Source of the DNA: Bradyrhizobium diazoefficiens
Lineage (GTDB): Bacteria > Pseudomonadota > Alphaproteobacteria > Rhizobiales > Xanthobacteraceae
DNA: 64,000 bases
Direction of reading: 5' to 3'
Assembly (NCBI RefSeq): GCF_016612535.1
Contig: NZ_JAENXS010000002.1
Coordinates: forward strand, 2,480,001 to 2,544,000
Shown: positions 26,364 through 35,170 of the stretch, piece by piece
Layout: the number at the start of each line of letters is the position of its first letter
Numbering within the stretch: position 1 is the first letter of the stretch
The notes under the pieces: generated by a model
What the model was told of the DNA's origin: nothing
The model's input: the letters and a program-made list of their open reading frames with translations, nothing else
Databases searched by the model: none
Position numbers and translations under genes: made by a program

Positions 26364-26771
26364 ATGAAGACTGCCACACGTGCGCGCGCCGTCGCGGCCG
26401 CGCTGATCGGACTCTCGCTGGCGGGAGCGCCGAAGATGGCCTTCGCCGCCATCAAGGACTACGAATTCCAGCTCGTCGATCCGAGCGTTCAGGCCGGTGC
26501 GGACAAGGTCGTCACGGTCCGGCTCATGAACAAGAAGACTGGCAAACAGGTGCCGGACGCGGTGATCTTCGCCACCCGTCTCGACATGGCCCCCGACGGC
26601 ATGCAGGAGATGGTGACCAAGGTCACCGCCATGCCGGGCACGGAGCCGGGGACCTACAAGTTCAAGGCCAACTTCAGCATGGCGGGCCGCTGGCAGCTAT
26701 CGCTGGGCGCCAAGGTCCAAGGCGAGGCCGGCACGGTCGAGAACAAGCTCGTCATCACGGCGCAGAAATGA
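26364..26771 (+). CDS. FixH-like / YtkA-like periplasmic protein
   Basis: The 135-residue protein starts with a signal peptide (VAAALIGLSLAGAPKMAFA) and then a single beta-sandwich: YEFQLVDPSVQAGADKVVTVRLMNKK, PDAVIFATRLDMAPDGMQEM and PGTYKFKANFSMAGRWQLSL. This is the FixH/YtkA-like domain often found beside RND-type metal efflux genes and in copper loading of oxidases. Met residues in LDMAPDGMQEMV could bind Cu(I). The ribosome site is GAGG, and the stop overlaps the next start (ATGA), so it is translationally coupled to the CusB-like gene. Confidence 0.82.
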   Translation: MKTATRARAVAAALIGLSLAGAPKMAFAAIKDYEFQLVDPSVQAGADKVVTVRLMNKKTGKQVPDAVIFATRLDMAPDGMQEMVTKVTAMPGTEPGTYKFKANFSMAGRWQLSLGAKVQGEAGTVENKLVITAQK

Positions 26772-28204
26772 ACCACGCCCTGCTGGCAAGCGTCGCCGCC
26801 GCGTCGATCGCGGCGGCGGGCACCGCGCTCGTCCTGGCCGGCGTGCAGCGGCCACCGGCGCGTATCGCCGAGTTGACCACTTCCGCCGAGGCGGAAGAGG
26901 CGCGCCCTCCCATCTATTTCCAGGATCCGGACGGCAAGCCGACGTACTCGCTGACTTCTCGCAAGACTCCGGACGGCCGCGACTATCGCGCGGTCCCCGC
27001 CGGCTCCGACGTCGGCTTCGACGAAGACGCCGCGGCGGAGGCACCGTCGTCGGCGGCGGCAAGCGGCTCCGGAGAGCGCCGGATCAAATATTACCGCAAT
27101 CCTATGGGCCTACCCGACACGTCCCCGACGCCGAAGAAGGACTCGATGGGGATGGACTACATTCCCGTGTACGAGGGCGAGGACAGCGACGACGGTTCGG
27201 TGAAGCTCTCGCCCGGCAAGCTCCAGCGCACCGGGGCGAAATCCGAACGGATCGTGCGACAGGCGATCAGGTCGATGATCCGGGCGCCGGGCGTCGTGCA
27301 GGAGGACGAGCGGCGCGTCTCGGTGGTCGCGCTGCGCTTCGAAGGCTTCGTCGAGAGCGTGGCCAACGTCACGACGGGCGATCACGTCCACAAGGGGCAA
27401 ACGTTGATGAACGTGTACAGTCCGGCACTCTCCAGCGCGGCCGCCGAATATCTCTCGGCGATCAACGCGGGCGCCACCGGCAAGGAGCTGAAAGGTGCCC
27501 GGCGCAGGTTGGAGAACCTCGCCACTCCCGAGCCGGCCATCAAGGAGCTGGAGCGCACCCGCGAGATATCGCTGTCGATTCCCTGGCTCGCCCCGCAGGA
27601 CGGCGAAATCCTCGAACGTAACGCCGTGAACGGCATGCGGGCGGGCCCGGGCGACGTGCTGTTCAGGGTCGCCGACCATCGGCTCGTCTGGGTGCTCATC
27701 GATGTCGCGGAGCGCGATCTGCCGCAAGTCGCCATCGGCACGAAGGTGACCATCAAGCCGCGCGGGTTACGTGGCCAGAGTTTCACGGGCGAAGTGTCGT
27801 TGATCTATCCGCACCTGATGGCCCAGACCCGCACCGCTCGAATCCGGGTCGAACTGCCAAACCCCGATGAGTTGCTGCGGCCGGAAATGTATGTTGATGC
27901 AGAGATCGAGACCGGCACACCGAACCCCGTGCTCGCGGTCCCCGAAAGCGCGATCCTCGACAGCGGCGCCCGCCAAGCCGTCCTGATCGACAAGGGTGAA
28001 GGCCGGTTCGAACCGCGCGAGGTCAAGCTCGGCTTACGCGGCAACGGCTACGTGGAAGTCGCCGAGGGCGTCAAGGAAGGCGAAGCCGTCGTGACCTCGG
28101 CCAACTTCCTGATCGACGCCGAGAGCAACCTGAAGGCCGCATTGAACGGCTTTACCGAGGCGAGCGGCGCGCCATCGGCCCAACCGGCGGGGGCGCGACC
28201 ATGA
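26768..28204 (+). CDS. CusB-like periplasmic adaptor of a heavy-metal RND efflux pump
   Basis: The 478-residue membrane-fusion protein links the inner-membrane pump to the outer membrane. After an N-terminal signal anchor come two heavy-metal-binding-like repeats: residues 49-79 (IYFQDPDGKPTYSL...GRDYRAVPAG) and 106-137 (IKYYRNPMGLPDTS...GMDYIPVYEG). The second has the Met residues of CusB-type domains; the first has lost them. Then follow the barrel-sandwich and alpha-hairpin region (residues 180-320) and the beta-barrel/membrane-proximal domains. It overlaps fixH-like and cusA-like genes by ATGA, so all three are coupled. Confidence 0.93.
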   Translation: MNHALLASVAAASIAAAGTALVLAGVQRPPARIAELTTSAEAEEARPPIYFQDPDGKPTYSLTSRKTPDGRDYRAVPAGSDVGFDEDAAAEAPSSAAASGSGERRIKYYRNPMGLPDTSPTPKKDSMGMDYIPVYEGEDSDDGSVKLSPGKLQRTGAKSERIVRQAIRSMIRAPGVVQEDERRVSVVALRFEGFVESVANVTTGDHVHKGQTLMNVYSPALSSAAAEYLSAINAGATGKELKGARRRLENLATPEPAIKELERTREISLSIPWLAPQDGEILERNAVNGMRAGPGDVLFRVADHRLVWVLIDVAERDLPQVAIGTKVTIKPRGLRGQSFTGEVSLIYPHLMAQTRTARIRVELPNPDELLRPEMYVDAEIETGTPNPVLAVPESAILDSGARQAVLIDKGEGRFEPREVKLGLRGNGYVEVAEGVKEGEAVVTSANFLIDAESNLKAALNGFTEASGAPSAQPAGARP

Positions 28205-31200
28205 TCGCCCGCCTCATCGCCTGGTCGGCCCGCAACCTGCTGCTGGTGCTGTTCGGTACCGGCTTCGCCGCCGCCGCCGGAATCTACGCGCTGATCCATC
28301 TACCGCTGGATGCGATTCCCGATCTCTCGGACACCCAGGTCATCGTCTACACCGAATATTCGGGTCAGGCGCCGCAGGTGATCGAGGACCAGGTCACCTA
28401 TCCGCTCGCCACCGCGATGCTCACGGTGCCGAAATCGAAGGTCGTGCGCGGCTTCTCCTTCTTCGGCGTGTCGTTCGTCTACGTGATCTTCGAGGACGGC
28501 ACCGACATCTACTGGGCGCGCTCGCGGGTTCTCGAATTCCTCAACGGCGCGGCGTCGCGGCTGCCGACGGGCGTGACGCCGACCATCGGCCCGGACGCGA
28601 CCGGCGTCGGCTGGGTGTACCAGTACGCGGTGATGTCCAAGGAACTCAATCTCGCCGACACGCGGACCATCCAGGACTGGAATCTCAAGTTCGCGCTCGC
28701 CAAGGCGGAGGGCGTGGCCGAAGTCGCCAGCGTCGGCGGGTTCGTGAAGCAGTACAACGTGGTTCTCGATCCGCAGCGCATGCGCGACCTCGGCATCACC
28801 GTGCAAAAGATCCGGGACGCGATCCGCGCCAGCAATGCCGACGTCGGCGGGCGGACCGTCGAGCTGTCGGAGTTCGAGTACGTGATCCGGGGCCGGGGCT
28901 ACCTGAAAGGCATCGACGATCTCGGCAACGTCGTCCTGAAGACCGACAAGGGCACGCCCGTGCTGCTGCGGGACGTGTCCCGGGTCGAACTGGGTCCCGA
29001 CGAGCGGCGCGGCATCACCGAGCTCAACGGCGAGGGAGAAGTCGCCGGCGGCATCGTCCTGCAACGCTTCGGCATGAACGCGCTCGACGTCATCGAGAAC
29101 GTCAAGAAACGGTTCAAGGAGATCGCGACCAGCCTGCCGAAATCCGTCGAGATCGTCCCGGTCTACGACCGGTCGGGCCTGATCTACGCCGCGGTCGACA
29201 CGCTCAAGCACACGCTTTTCGAAGAGAGCCTCGTCGTCGCGCTGGTCTGCGTCGTCTTCCTGCTGCACGTCCGGAGCGCCCTCGTCGCCATCCTGATGCT
29301 GCCGGTCGGCGTCCTGATGGCGTTCGGGGCGATGAAGGTACTTGGGATCGGGTCAAACATCATGAGCCTCGGCGGCATCGCCATCGCCGTCGGCGCCATG
29401 ATCGACGCCGCCATCGTCATGATCGAGAACGCCCACAAGCACCTAGAGCGGGCCGAGCCGGGCAAGTCGCGGCTCACGATCCTGATCGGGGCCGCCTCGG
29501 AGGTCGGGCCGGCACTGTTCTTCAGCCTGCTGATCATCACCGTCTCGTTCGTGCCGATCTTCACGCTGGAATCGCAGGAGGGGCGGCTGTTCAGCCCGCT
29601 CGCCTTCACCAAGACGTTCTCGATGGCAGCCGCCGCGCTGCTGTCGGTCACGCTGGTGCCGGCGCTGATGGTGATCTTCGTCCGCGGGCGCATCGTTCCG
29701 GAGCACCGGAATCCGATCAACCGGTTTCTGATCTGGATCTACCGCCCCGTCATCAAGGGCGTGCTGCGGGCGAAGACCCTCGTCATCCTGCTCGCGATCG
29801 GCGCGCTCGCCGTCACCATCTGGCCCGCCCGCCAGCTCGGTACCGAGTTCATGCCGAACCTCAACGAGGGAACGCTGCTCTACATGCCGACCACGCTGCC
29901 CGGCATTTCGGTGACCAAGGCCGCCGAACTGATGCAGACGCAAGATCGCATCATCCGCTCCTTTCCGGAAGTCGCGTCGGTCTACGGCAAGGCCGGGCGG
30001 GCCGAGACGTCGACCGATCCGGCGCCGACCGAGATGTTCGAGACCGTGGTCAATCTCAAGCCCAAGGAGCAGTGGCGGCCAGGCCTCACCATCGACGGCC
30101 TGATCGCCGAGATGGACAAGGCGCTGCAATTCCCCGGCGTGTCCAACGCCTGGACGATGCCGATCAAGGCGCGCATCGACATGCTCTCGACCGGCATCCG
30201 GACGCCGGTCGGCGTCAAGGTGATCGGCACCGACCTCGCCGAGATCGACAGGCTCGCCAAGCAGATCGAGCCGGTGCTGCGGGCGGTGCCCGGGACTTCG
30301 TCCGCCTATGCTGAGCGCGGGATCGGCGGCTATTACCTGGAAATCACGCCCGACCGCTCCGCGCTCGCGCGCTACGGCATCATGGTCCAGGACGTCCAGG
30401 ATACCATCGCGACGGCCCTTGGAGGGCAGGCGGTCACGACCACCGTCGAGGGCCGGCAGCGCTTCACGGTGAACATGCGCTACCCGCGCGATCTTCGGGA
30501 CGATCCGAAGAAGATCGCAAGCGACATCCTCGTTCCCATGCCGGCCGGAGGGGCCGTCCCGCTCGCGGAAGTCGCCACCGTCCAGATCGCGCGGGGCCCC
30601 ACGTCGATCCGGACGGAGAACGCGCAGCTCGCGAGCTACATCTACGTCGACATCCGCGACCGCGACCTCGGCGGCTACGTCGCGGACGCGCAGCGCGCGG
30701 TCCAGGCGAGCATCCAATTTCCGCCGGGGTACTACGTGGTCTGGAGCGGCCAGTACGAATATCTGGAGCGCGCCATGGCCCGCCTGAAGATCGTGGTGCC
30801 TGCGACGCTGCTCATCATCTTCCTGCTGCTCTACCTCAATTTCAGGTCGGTCGCGGAGACGATGATCGTCATGCTCTCGCTGCCGTTCGCGCTGGTCGGC
30901 GGGCTGTGGCTGATGTGGTGGCTCGGGTTCAACCTCTCGGTCGCGGTCGCCGTCGGTTTCATCGCGCTCGCCGGCGTCGCCGCCGAGACCGGCGTGGTGA
31001 TGCTGATCTACCTCAACCAGGCGCTTTCGGAGATCAGGGAGCGCCGCGCCGCCGCGGGACGGACATTGAGCCGGGGTGATCTCCACGAAGCGATCATGGA
31101 AGGCGCCGTCGAGCGCGTCCGGCCGAAGATGATGACTGTGGTGGCAATCATGGCCGGATTGCTGCCGATCATGTGGAGCACCGGCACCGGGTCCGAGATC

Positions 31201-31386
31201 ATGCAGCGTATCGCCGTTCCGATGATCGGCGGCATGATCTCGTCGACCCTGCTCACGCTGATCGTAATCCCGGCGATCTTCGGGCTGGTGAATGGCTTCC
31301 GGTTGCCTCCCGCCGGCAAACCGCAGCCGCGGCCCAAGCCGAAGGCCACCACAAGGAAAATACGGATCCCGGAGCCAGCCGAATGA
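28201..31386 (+). CDS. CusA/CzcA-type heavy-metal RND efflux pump
   Basis: The 1061-residue inner-membrane pump has the twelve-helix RND layout with two large periplasmic loops. The segments LPLDAIPDLSDTQVIVYTEY at the N-terminus, GGIAIAVGAMIDAAIVMIENAHK in the fourth-helix region, and PTEMFETVVNLKPKEQW plus RIDMLSTGIRTPVGVKVIG in the periplasmic cleft match CusA-type pumps. The Met residues in PTEM, RIDML and ARYGIM fall close to the three metal-relay methionines of CusA, favouring Cu(I)/Ag(I) over Zn/Co/Cd, though this is inference. No cusC-like outer channel gene is in the block. Confidence 0.95.
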   Translation: MIARLIAWSARNLLLVLFGTGFAAAAGIYALIHLPLDAIPDLSDTQVIVYTEYSGQAPQVIEDQVTYPLATAMLTVPKSKVVRGFSFFGVSFVYVIFEDGTDIYWARSRVLEFLNGAASRLPTGVTPTIGPDATGVGWVYQYAVMSKELNLADTRTIQDWNLKFALAKAEGVAEVASVGGFVKQYNVVLDPQRMRDLGITVQKIRDAIRASNADVGGRTVELSEFEYVIRGRGYLKGIDDLGNVVLKTDKGTPVLLRDVSRVELGPDERRGITELNGEGEVAGGIVLQRFGMNALDVIENVKKRFKEIATSLPKSVEIVPVYDRSGLIYAAVDTLKHTLFEESLVVALVCVVFLLHVRSALVAILMLPVGVLMAFGAMKVLGIGSNIMSLGGIAIAVGAMIDAAIVMIENAHKHLERAEPGKSRLTILIGAASEVGPALFFSLLIITVSFVPIFTLESQEGRLFSPLAFTKTFSMAAAALLSVTLVPALMVIFVRGRIVPEHRNPINRFLIWIYRPVIKGVLRAKTLVILLAIGALAVTIWPARQLGTEFMPNLNEGTLLYMPTTLPGISVTKAAELMQTQDRIIRSFPEVASVYGKAGRAETSTDPAPTEMFETVVNLKPKEQWRPGLTIDGLIAEMDKALQFPGVSNAWTMPIKARIDMLSTGIRTPVGVKVIGTDLAEIDRLAKQIEPVLRAVPGTSSAYAERGIGGYYLEITPDRSALARYGIMVQDVQDTIATALGGQAVTTTVEGRQRFTVNMRYPRDLRDDPKKIASDILVPMPAGGAVPLAEVATVQIARGPTSIRTENAQLASYIYVDIRDRDLGGYVADAQRAVQASIQFPPGYYVVWSGQYEYLERAMARLKIVVPATLLIIFLLLYLNFRSVAETMIVMLSLPFALVGGLWLMWWLGFNLSVAVAVGFIALAGVAAETGVVMLIYLNQALSEIRERRAAAGRTLSRGDLHEAIMEGAVERVRPKMMTVVAIMAGLLPIMWSTGTGSEIMQRIAVPMIGGMISSTLLTLIVIPAIFGLVNGFRLPPAGKPQPRPKPKATTRKIRIPEPAE

Positions 31387-31394
31387 GGTGAACC

Positions 31395-31523
31395 ATGATG
31401 CACGACATGATGCCAGGAATGATGGGCGGCATGGGACTGATCGCGGTCCTGGTGGTCATCGTGGTCGCGCTGGGGGCGGCCGCGCTGATCAAGTACCTGT
31501 TCTTTTCGAACAGAGGAGATTGA
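31395..31523 (+). CDS. 42-residue Met-rich single-span membrane peptide
   Basis: A short frame not long enough for most gene calls starts at ATG 31395, eight bases after the cusA stop, and ends at 31523, two bases before the cytochrome start. It reads MMHDMMPGMMGGMG followed by one hydrophobic helix (LIAVLVVIVVALGAAALIKY) and a short LFFSNRGD tail. Seven Met and one His in the first 14 residues suggest a copper or silver binding arm outside the membrane. A GGTG lies just upstream. Spacing, codon phase and Met content support a real gene. Confidence 0.7.
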   Translation: MMHDMMPGMMGGMGLIAVLVVIVVALGAAALIKYLFFSNRGD

Positions 31524-31525
31524 AC

Positions 31526-32242
31526 ATGGGTCGCCTTCTCTTTGTCGCACTCGCTGTTGCCATTGTCTCCGCGCAGGCTTTCGCGCAGCAGGACAGCGCA
31601 GCCCGCGGGGAACGGGATTTTCGGGCCTGCGCGCCCTGTCACTCGCTCAAGCCCGATCGCAATATGACTGGGCCGAGCTTGGCGAATCTCTGGGGACGGA
31701 AAGCAGGAAGTCTGCCGAGCTTCGATCGCTACTCCGACGCGCTCAAATCGTCCGGGATCATCTGGGACGATGGCGCGCTCGACGCCTGGTTGACCGATCC
31801 GGAGCGCATGGTACCGGACAACGAGATGCCCTTCAAAGGCATCCAGGATTCACGTGTCCGCGCGGATCTGTTGGCTTTCCTCAAGGAGGCCACGAAACCT
31901 GGGGCCACGCCGGAGCGAACCGCCGAAAATCGCATGAACGGGATGGGCGGCATGATGGGGGGAATGATTGGCGGGGGCGCCGACCCCGATCTGAAGAACC
32001 TCGATCCCGCGCGGCACGTGACCGGCATCACCCACTGCCGGGAGACCTATCGCGTCACCACGGCCGACGGCAAAATCCGTCACTTCTGGGACCGCAACCT
32101 GCGCCTGATGACGGATTCCAGCGAACGCGGACCGCAGCGCGGTGCGCCCGCGGTCGTGCCCGCTGGAATGCTGGGAGATCGTGCGGACGTGATTTTCGCC
32201 GCGCCCGAGGAGATCAGCAAGGCGATCGAGGCACGCTGCTGA
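31526..32242 (+). CDS. Exported cytochrome c with Met/Gly-rich insert
   Basis: The 238-residue protein has a signal peptide (MGRLLFVALAVAIVSAQAFA), a class I cytochrome c domain (residues 25-125) with heme site CAPCH and a distal Met in DNEMPFKGI, then a Met/Gly-rich linker NGMGGMMGGMIGGG, and a C-terminal part of about 90 residues ending in a Cys. GGAG precedes the start. It is preceded by the Met-rich peptide and followed by the permease. Electron transfer for metal oxidation or a metal-binding role are both possible. The C-terminal part is not a recognised domain. Confidence 0.85.
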   Translation: MGRLLFVALAVAIVSAQAFAQQDSAARGERDFRACAPCHSLKPDRNMTGPSLANLWGRKAGSLPSFDRYSDALKSSGIIWDDGALDAWLTDPERMVPDNEMPFKGIQDSRVRADLLAFLKEATKPGATPERTAENRMNGMGGMMGGMIGGGADPDLKNLDPARHVTGITHCRETYRVTTADGKIRHFWDRNLRLMTDSSERGPQRGAPAVVPAGMLGDRADVIFAAPEEISKAIEARC

Positions 32243-32270
32243 TCGTTCGAACCATAGGAGGGGTCCGACG

Positions 32271-33449
32271 TTGTTGCCAGATGCCGGAAAGGACTTGTTC
32301 GAGATGACAGCCGACTCGTTCCTTCGAGCGCTGTCGATGTCACTAGCCATGGGATGGGACATCCTCTGGCCGCTGATACTCGGCTTCGCGCTGTCCGCGG
32401 CGGTGCAGGCCGCGGTATCTCATCGCGAAATGAGCCGTCTTTTGCCGGACGATCGGCCGCGTTCGATCGCAACCGCTCTCGGTCTCGGGGCAGCCTCATC
32501 CTCCTGCTCATATGCGGCCGTGGCCCTGGCTCGCTCGCTCTTCCGCAAGGGCGCGAATTTCACCGCGGCCATGGCTTTCGAGATGGCTTCTACCAACTTG
32601 GTGCTTGAACTGAGCATCATCATGCTGGTGTTTCTCGGCTGGCAATTCATGTTGGCCGAATTCATCGGCGCTCCGATCATGGTGCTGCTGCTCGTGCTGC
32701 AGTTCCGGGCGTTCCTTTCTCCGAGCCTGCTGGAGAGCGCCAGGCGGCAGGCGGACCGGGGGGTCGCCGGCCGAATGGAGGGCCACGCCGAAATGGACAT
32801 GTCGGTTACCGAAGGCGGCTCGCTCTGGCAAAGGCTCACGTCCGACAAGGGCCTGACCGCGGTCAGCCACTACTTCGTCATGGACTGGGGCTCGGTCTGG
32901 CTGGACATCGTCGGCGGCCTTCTCATCGCCGGCGCACTTGCCGCGTGGGTGCCCCAAGCGTTCTGGCAGTCGTTCTTCCTTGTCGATCATCCGACGCTCG
33001 CGAAAGCGTGGGGCCCGATCATCGGTCCGCTGGTCGCCGTGCTCTCCTTCGTCTGCTCGGTCGGCAACATCCCACTGGCTGCCGTTCTTTGGAACGGAGG
33101 CATCAGCTTCGGCGGGGTCATCGCGTTCATCCTGGCCGATCTGATCGTGATCCCGGTCCTGAACATTTACCGCAAGTATTACGGGCTAAAGATGGCGGGC
33201 TTCCTTTTCGCCACCTTTTACGCGGCAATGGCGGGGGCAGCGCTCATGGTGGAAGCGATCTTCGGCGCACTCGCTCTGGTGCCGGCGCAGCGCAACGCGC
33301 GAGTGGTCGAGGCGTCGATCAGCTGGAATTACACGACTTGGCTCAACATCGCATTCCTCGGCTTAGGCGCCCTTTTGGTTTGGCGCTTCCTGAGGACCGG
33401 CGGTCCAGCGATGTTGCGCATGATGAACCGGCCGCAACACGCGTCATGA
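32271..33449 (+). CDS. Permease, PF03773 (DUF318/ArsP_1-like)
   Basis: The 392-residue protein has about eight to ten membrane helices. Family features are LSMSLAMGWDILWPLILGFALS, LGLGAASSSCSYAAVALARSLFRKGA with the conserved CSY site, MAFEMASTNLVLELS, and the second-half repeat VCSVGNIPLAAVLWNGGISFGG. The family includes ArsP-type efflux and putative metal permeases, so here it may move a metal or metalloid. The TTG start at 32271 has AGGAGGGG at the right distance; the ATG at 32304 is an alternative. It is the last gene of the block. Confidence 0.82.
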   Translation: MLPDAGKDLFEMTADSFLRALSMSLAMGWDILWPLILGFALSAAVQAAVSHREMSRLLPDDRPRSIATALGLGAASSSCSYAAVALARSLFRKGANFTAAMAFEMASTNLVLELSIIMLVFLGWQFMLAEFIGAPIMVLLLVLQFRAFLSPSLLESARRQADRGVAGRMEGHAEMDMSVTEGGSLWQRLTSDKGLTAVSHYFVMDWGSVWLDIVGGLLIAGALAAWVPQAFWQSFFLVDHPTLAKAWGPIIGPLVAVLSFVCSVGNIPLAAVLWNGGISFGGVIAFILADLIVIPVLNIYRKYYGLKMAGFLFATFYAAMAGAALMVEAIFGALALVPAQRNARVVEASISWNYTTWLNIAFLGLGALLVWRFLRTGGPAMLRMMNRPQHAS

Positions 33450-33778
33450 ACTTTGGCGACCACGTAGGAAGGTCGCGCGTACCGCGGTCGCAGCGATCGC
33501 TGCTGTATCCTACCGGTATCATACCTGTAAGACACTGTGCGATCGCGTTGAACTTGTTTTAGCTTTCCAACCGCTACAACGTCTGTGACAACGTTTAGGT
33601 AGCGCAGACCCGCTCCATCCTTCTCTATCTCTCGATGATGCTGCGATTCGTGGCCACACGCTCTTCAGAGGCAGCAAGCTGATTCAAAGTTCATCTCAAG
33701 CCGGTAATTGCGGTGACGTGACTCAATTGCCGCGTTACAGGGCGGTTTCACAAATGAAGTGCACTGTCGTCGTAATCG
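33450..33778. other. Gene-free stretch between permease and right direct repeat
   Basis: About 330 bases with no convincing reading frame, RNA gene or integrase remnant. GC content is lower than in flanking genes. It holds a palindromic stretch GGTATCATACC near 33515 and nothing else I can support. It marks the right inner edge of the accessory block. Confidence 0.5.
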
Positions 33779-33983
33779 CGGCGACGTCGTGATGCTGAAA
33801 TCCGGCGGCCAGCCGCTGACCGTCGCGGAGGTCAAAGGCGACGACATCCTCTGCCTCTGGATGGGCTCGGAAGGCGATCTGTTCCGCGAGACCCTGCCGC
33901 TGGCCACGCTCGAAGGCCTGGAAATCGAAGAGCTCGATGAAGACGACGAAGACGAGGAAGAAGACGACGAGGACGACGAATAG
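33759..33983 (+). pseudogene. DUF2158 / YodC-like gene, 5'-truncated second copy
   Basis: From GDVVMLKSGG onward the predicted protein is identical to the copy at 25397 except for two residues (R to G and D to E before the acidic tail). The first five codons and the ribosome site are replaced by unrelated sequence, so translation would have to begin at a GTG at 33759 or the internal ATG at 33792, neither with a good site. It is probably a fragment left by the event that placed the metal-efflux block. Confidence 0.65.
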
Positions 33984-34048
33984 GCACGCCTAGGAGCGCA
34001 TCCTGGTTTAGATCGGAGCGCTCGGCTCCGGCACGTCTGATGTCCGCT
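33779..34048 (+). repeat. Right ~270-bp direct repeat bounding the metal-efflux block
   Basis: Matches 25411-25679 across the DUF2158 codons, the stop and about 60 bases beyond. The end of the repeat runs into a hairpin with perfect ten-base arms GATGTCCGCT (34039-34048) and AGCGGACATC (34070-34079). The two repeats are in the same orientation, 8.4 kb apart. Confidence 0.85.
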
Positions 34049-34096
34049 CACGGCCAACAACAGCGCACTAGCGGACATCACCGGATGCTTCGACCA

Positions 34097-35170
34097 TCAA
34101 TCCAGCGGAACGTTCAGACTGCTCCCTTTGGTGATGATGCCGCCACGGTTGCCAATCTCAATCGAGCCATAGCGCTGCCTGAAACAATCGGGCAGCGGCC
34201 GGTCACCTTCCATGCTGAGCCAAAGGCGCAACAGATGACGCTTTTGGCCTGCAATGGGCCAATCGCGGAATCCGGTCCGATCGTGCAACAAGGCATGATT
34301 GTAAACGAACTGCATGTCACCCGGTTGAAGCCGCATGCCAAAATGCAGAGTGGGGTCATTTGCGAGCGCGTCAAACAGATCGAGCGCCTCGACGTGAGCC
34401 GGCGTCAGCCTTGGCGCATCGGGAAAGCGCTGCGCGCTATCGATATACTGGCGCTGATAGAACCCGGTCAGGAATCCCGCATGCCAATTCAGCACCGGGA
34501 TTTCGAGATATGGCTTTTCGTTCTCCGGCACCTCGCCTCGCCGGTCGGTCGCGATGGGATCAAACAAGAGAGCGGCAAGGTCGGGACGTCTGTCAAACAT
34601 CTCGCTGTAGATCGTCGTCGTGCTGACCAGCAGAGAATCCCCTCCCTCCATCGCCTCGCGAATGCATAACAGTCCGACCACGTCGGACGAATCCGTGTGG
34701 AATGTCTGCCGTTCCGACGTTTGATAAATTCGCGTGTTCGGATCCTTCGCATCGGCGCCGACGTCACGGACGTGACCGAGAATGTGACCCGCGGCATTTT
34801 GGGACCGCGCCGATCCGAGATGCGCGCCCACCCCGCAAAATATCGTTGCGGCAAACTCCTGGCTGTAATTTGCCACCGGGAGGCCGCGGATGACTTCGAA
34901 GCCCAGGCCAACCAGAAGCGTTCTTTTGAGCTCTTGCAGATGCGCGCCGAAATGGGGAAGCGGAAAGCTGTCCTTGGTGATGTCGGCGATTTTCTTGGTC
35001 CGACCAAGATAGGATTCAGCCGCGGTCTCGAGCTCGGTGATCTCGCTGGCAGCGAGCGATACCAACCATCGATCCGGATTGACCTTCATCTCGGCGCCTT
35101 GCCAGGCAGATGGGATGTCGATCTTCCCGGGAGGGCGATTGATCCCGCTGGGCACTGAGACCACGTTCAT
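34097..35170 (-). CDS. TauD/TfdA-family Fe(II)/2-oxoglutarate dioxygenase
   Basis: The 357-residue protein has the metal-binding HxD in RQTFHTDSSDVVGLLC (about residue 158), the distal His in FVYNHALLHDRTGFRDW, and the 2-oxoglutarate-binding Arg in HLLRLWLSM. LGHVRDVGADAKDPNTRIYQ precedes the HxD. These enzymes hydroxylate small molecules using 2-oxoglutarate and O2. There is no pathway gene beside it, so the substrate is unknown. It is convergent with the DUF2158 fragment. Confidence 0.88.
   Translation of the reverse strand: MNVVSVPSGINRPPGKIDIPSAWQGAEMKVNPDRWLVSLAASEITELETAAESYLGRTKKIADITKDSFPLPHFGAHLQELKRTLLVGLGFEVIRGLPVANYSQEFAATIFCGVGAHLGSARSQNAAGHILGHVRDVGADAKDPNTRIYQTSERQTFHTDSSDVVGLLCIREAMEGGDSLLVSTTTIYSEMFDRRPDLAALLFDPIATDRRGEVPENEKPYLEIPVLNWHAGFLTGFYQRQYIDSAQRFPDAPRLTPAHVEALDLFDALANDPTLHFGMRLQPGDMQFVYNHALLHDRTGFRDWPIAGQKRHLLRLWLSMEGDRPLPDCFRQRYGSIEIGNRGGIITKGSSLNVPLD

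Noticed and set aside
29443-31086. 547-codon minus-strand frame opposite cusA
   Set aside because: Antisense to a clear RND pump; Arg/Gly/Asp/His-rich shadow.
25411-34048. Prophage or integrative element with integrase
   Set aside because: The repeats look like insertion borders, but no integrase, transposase, relaxase or phage gene lies between or next to them.
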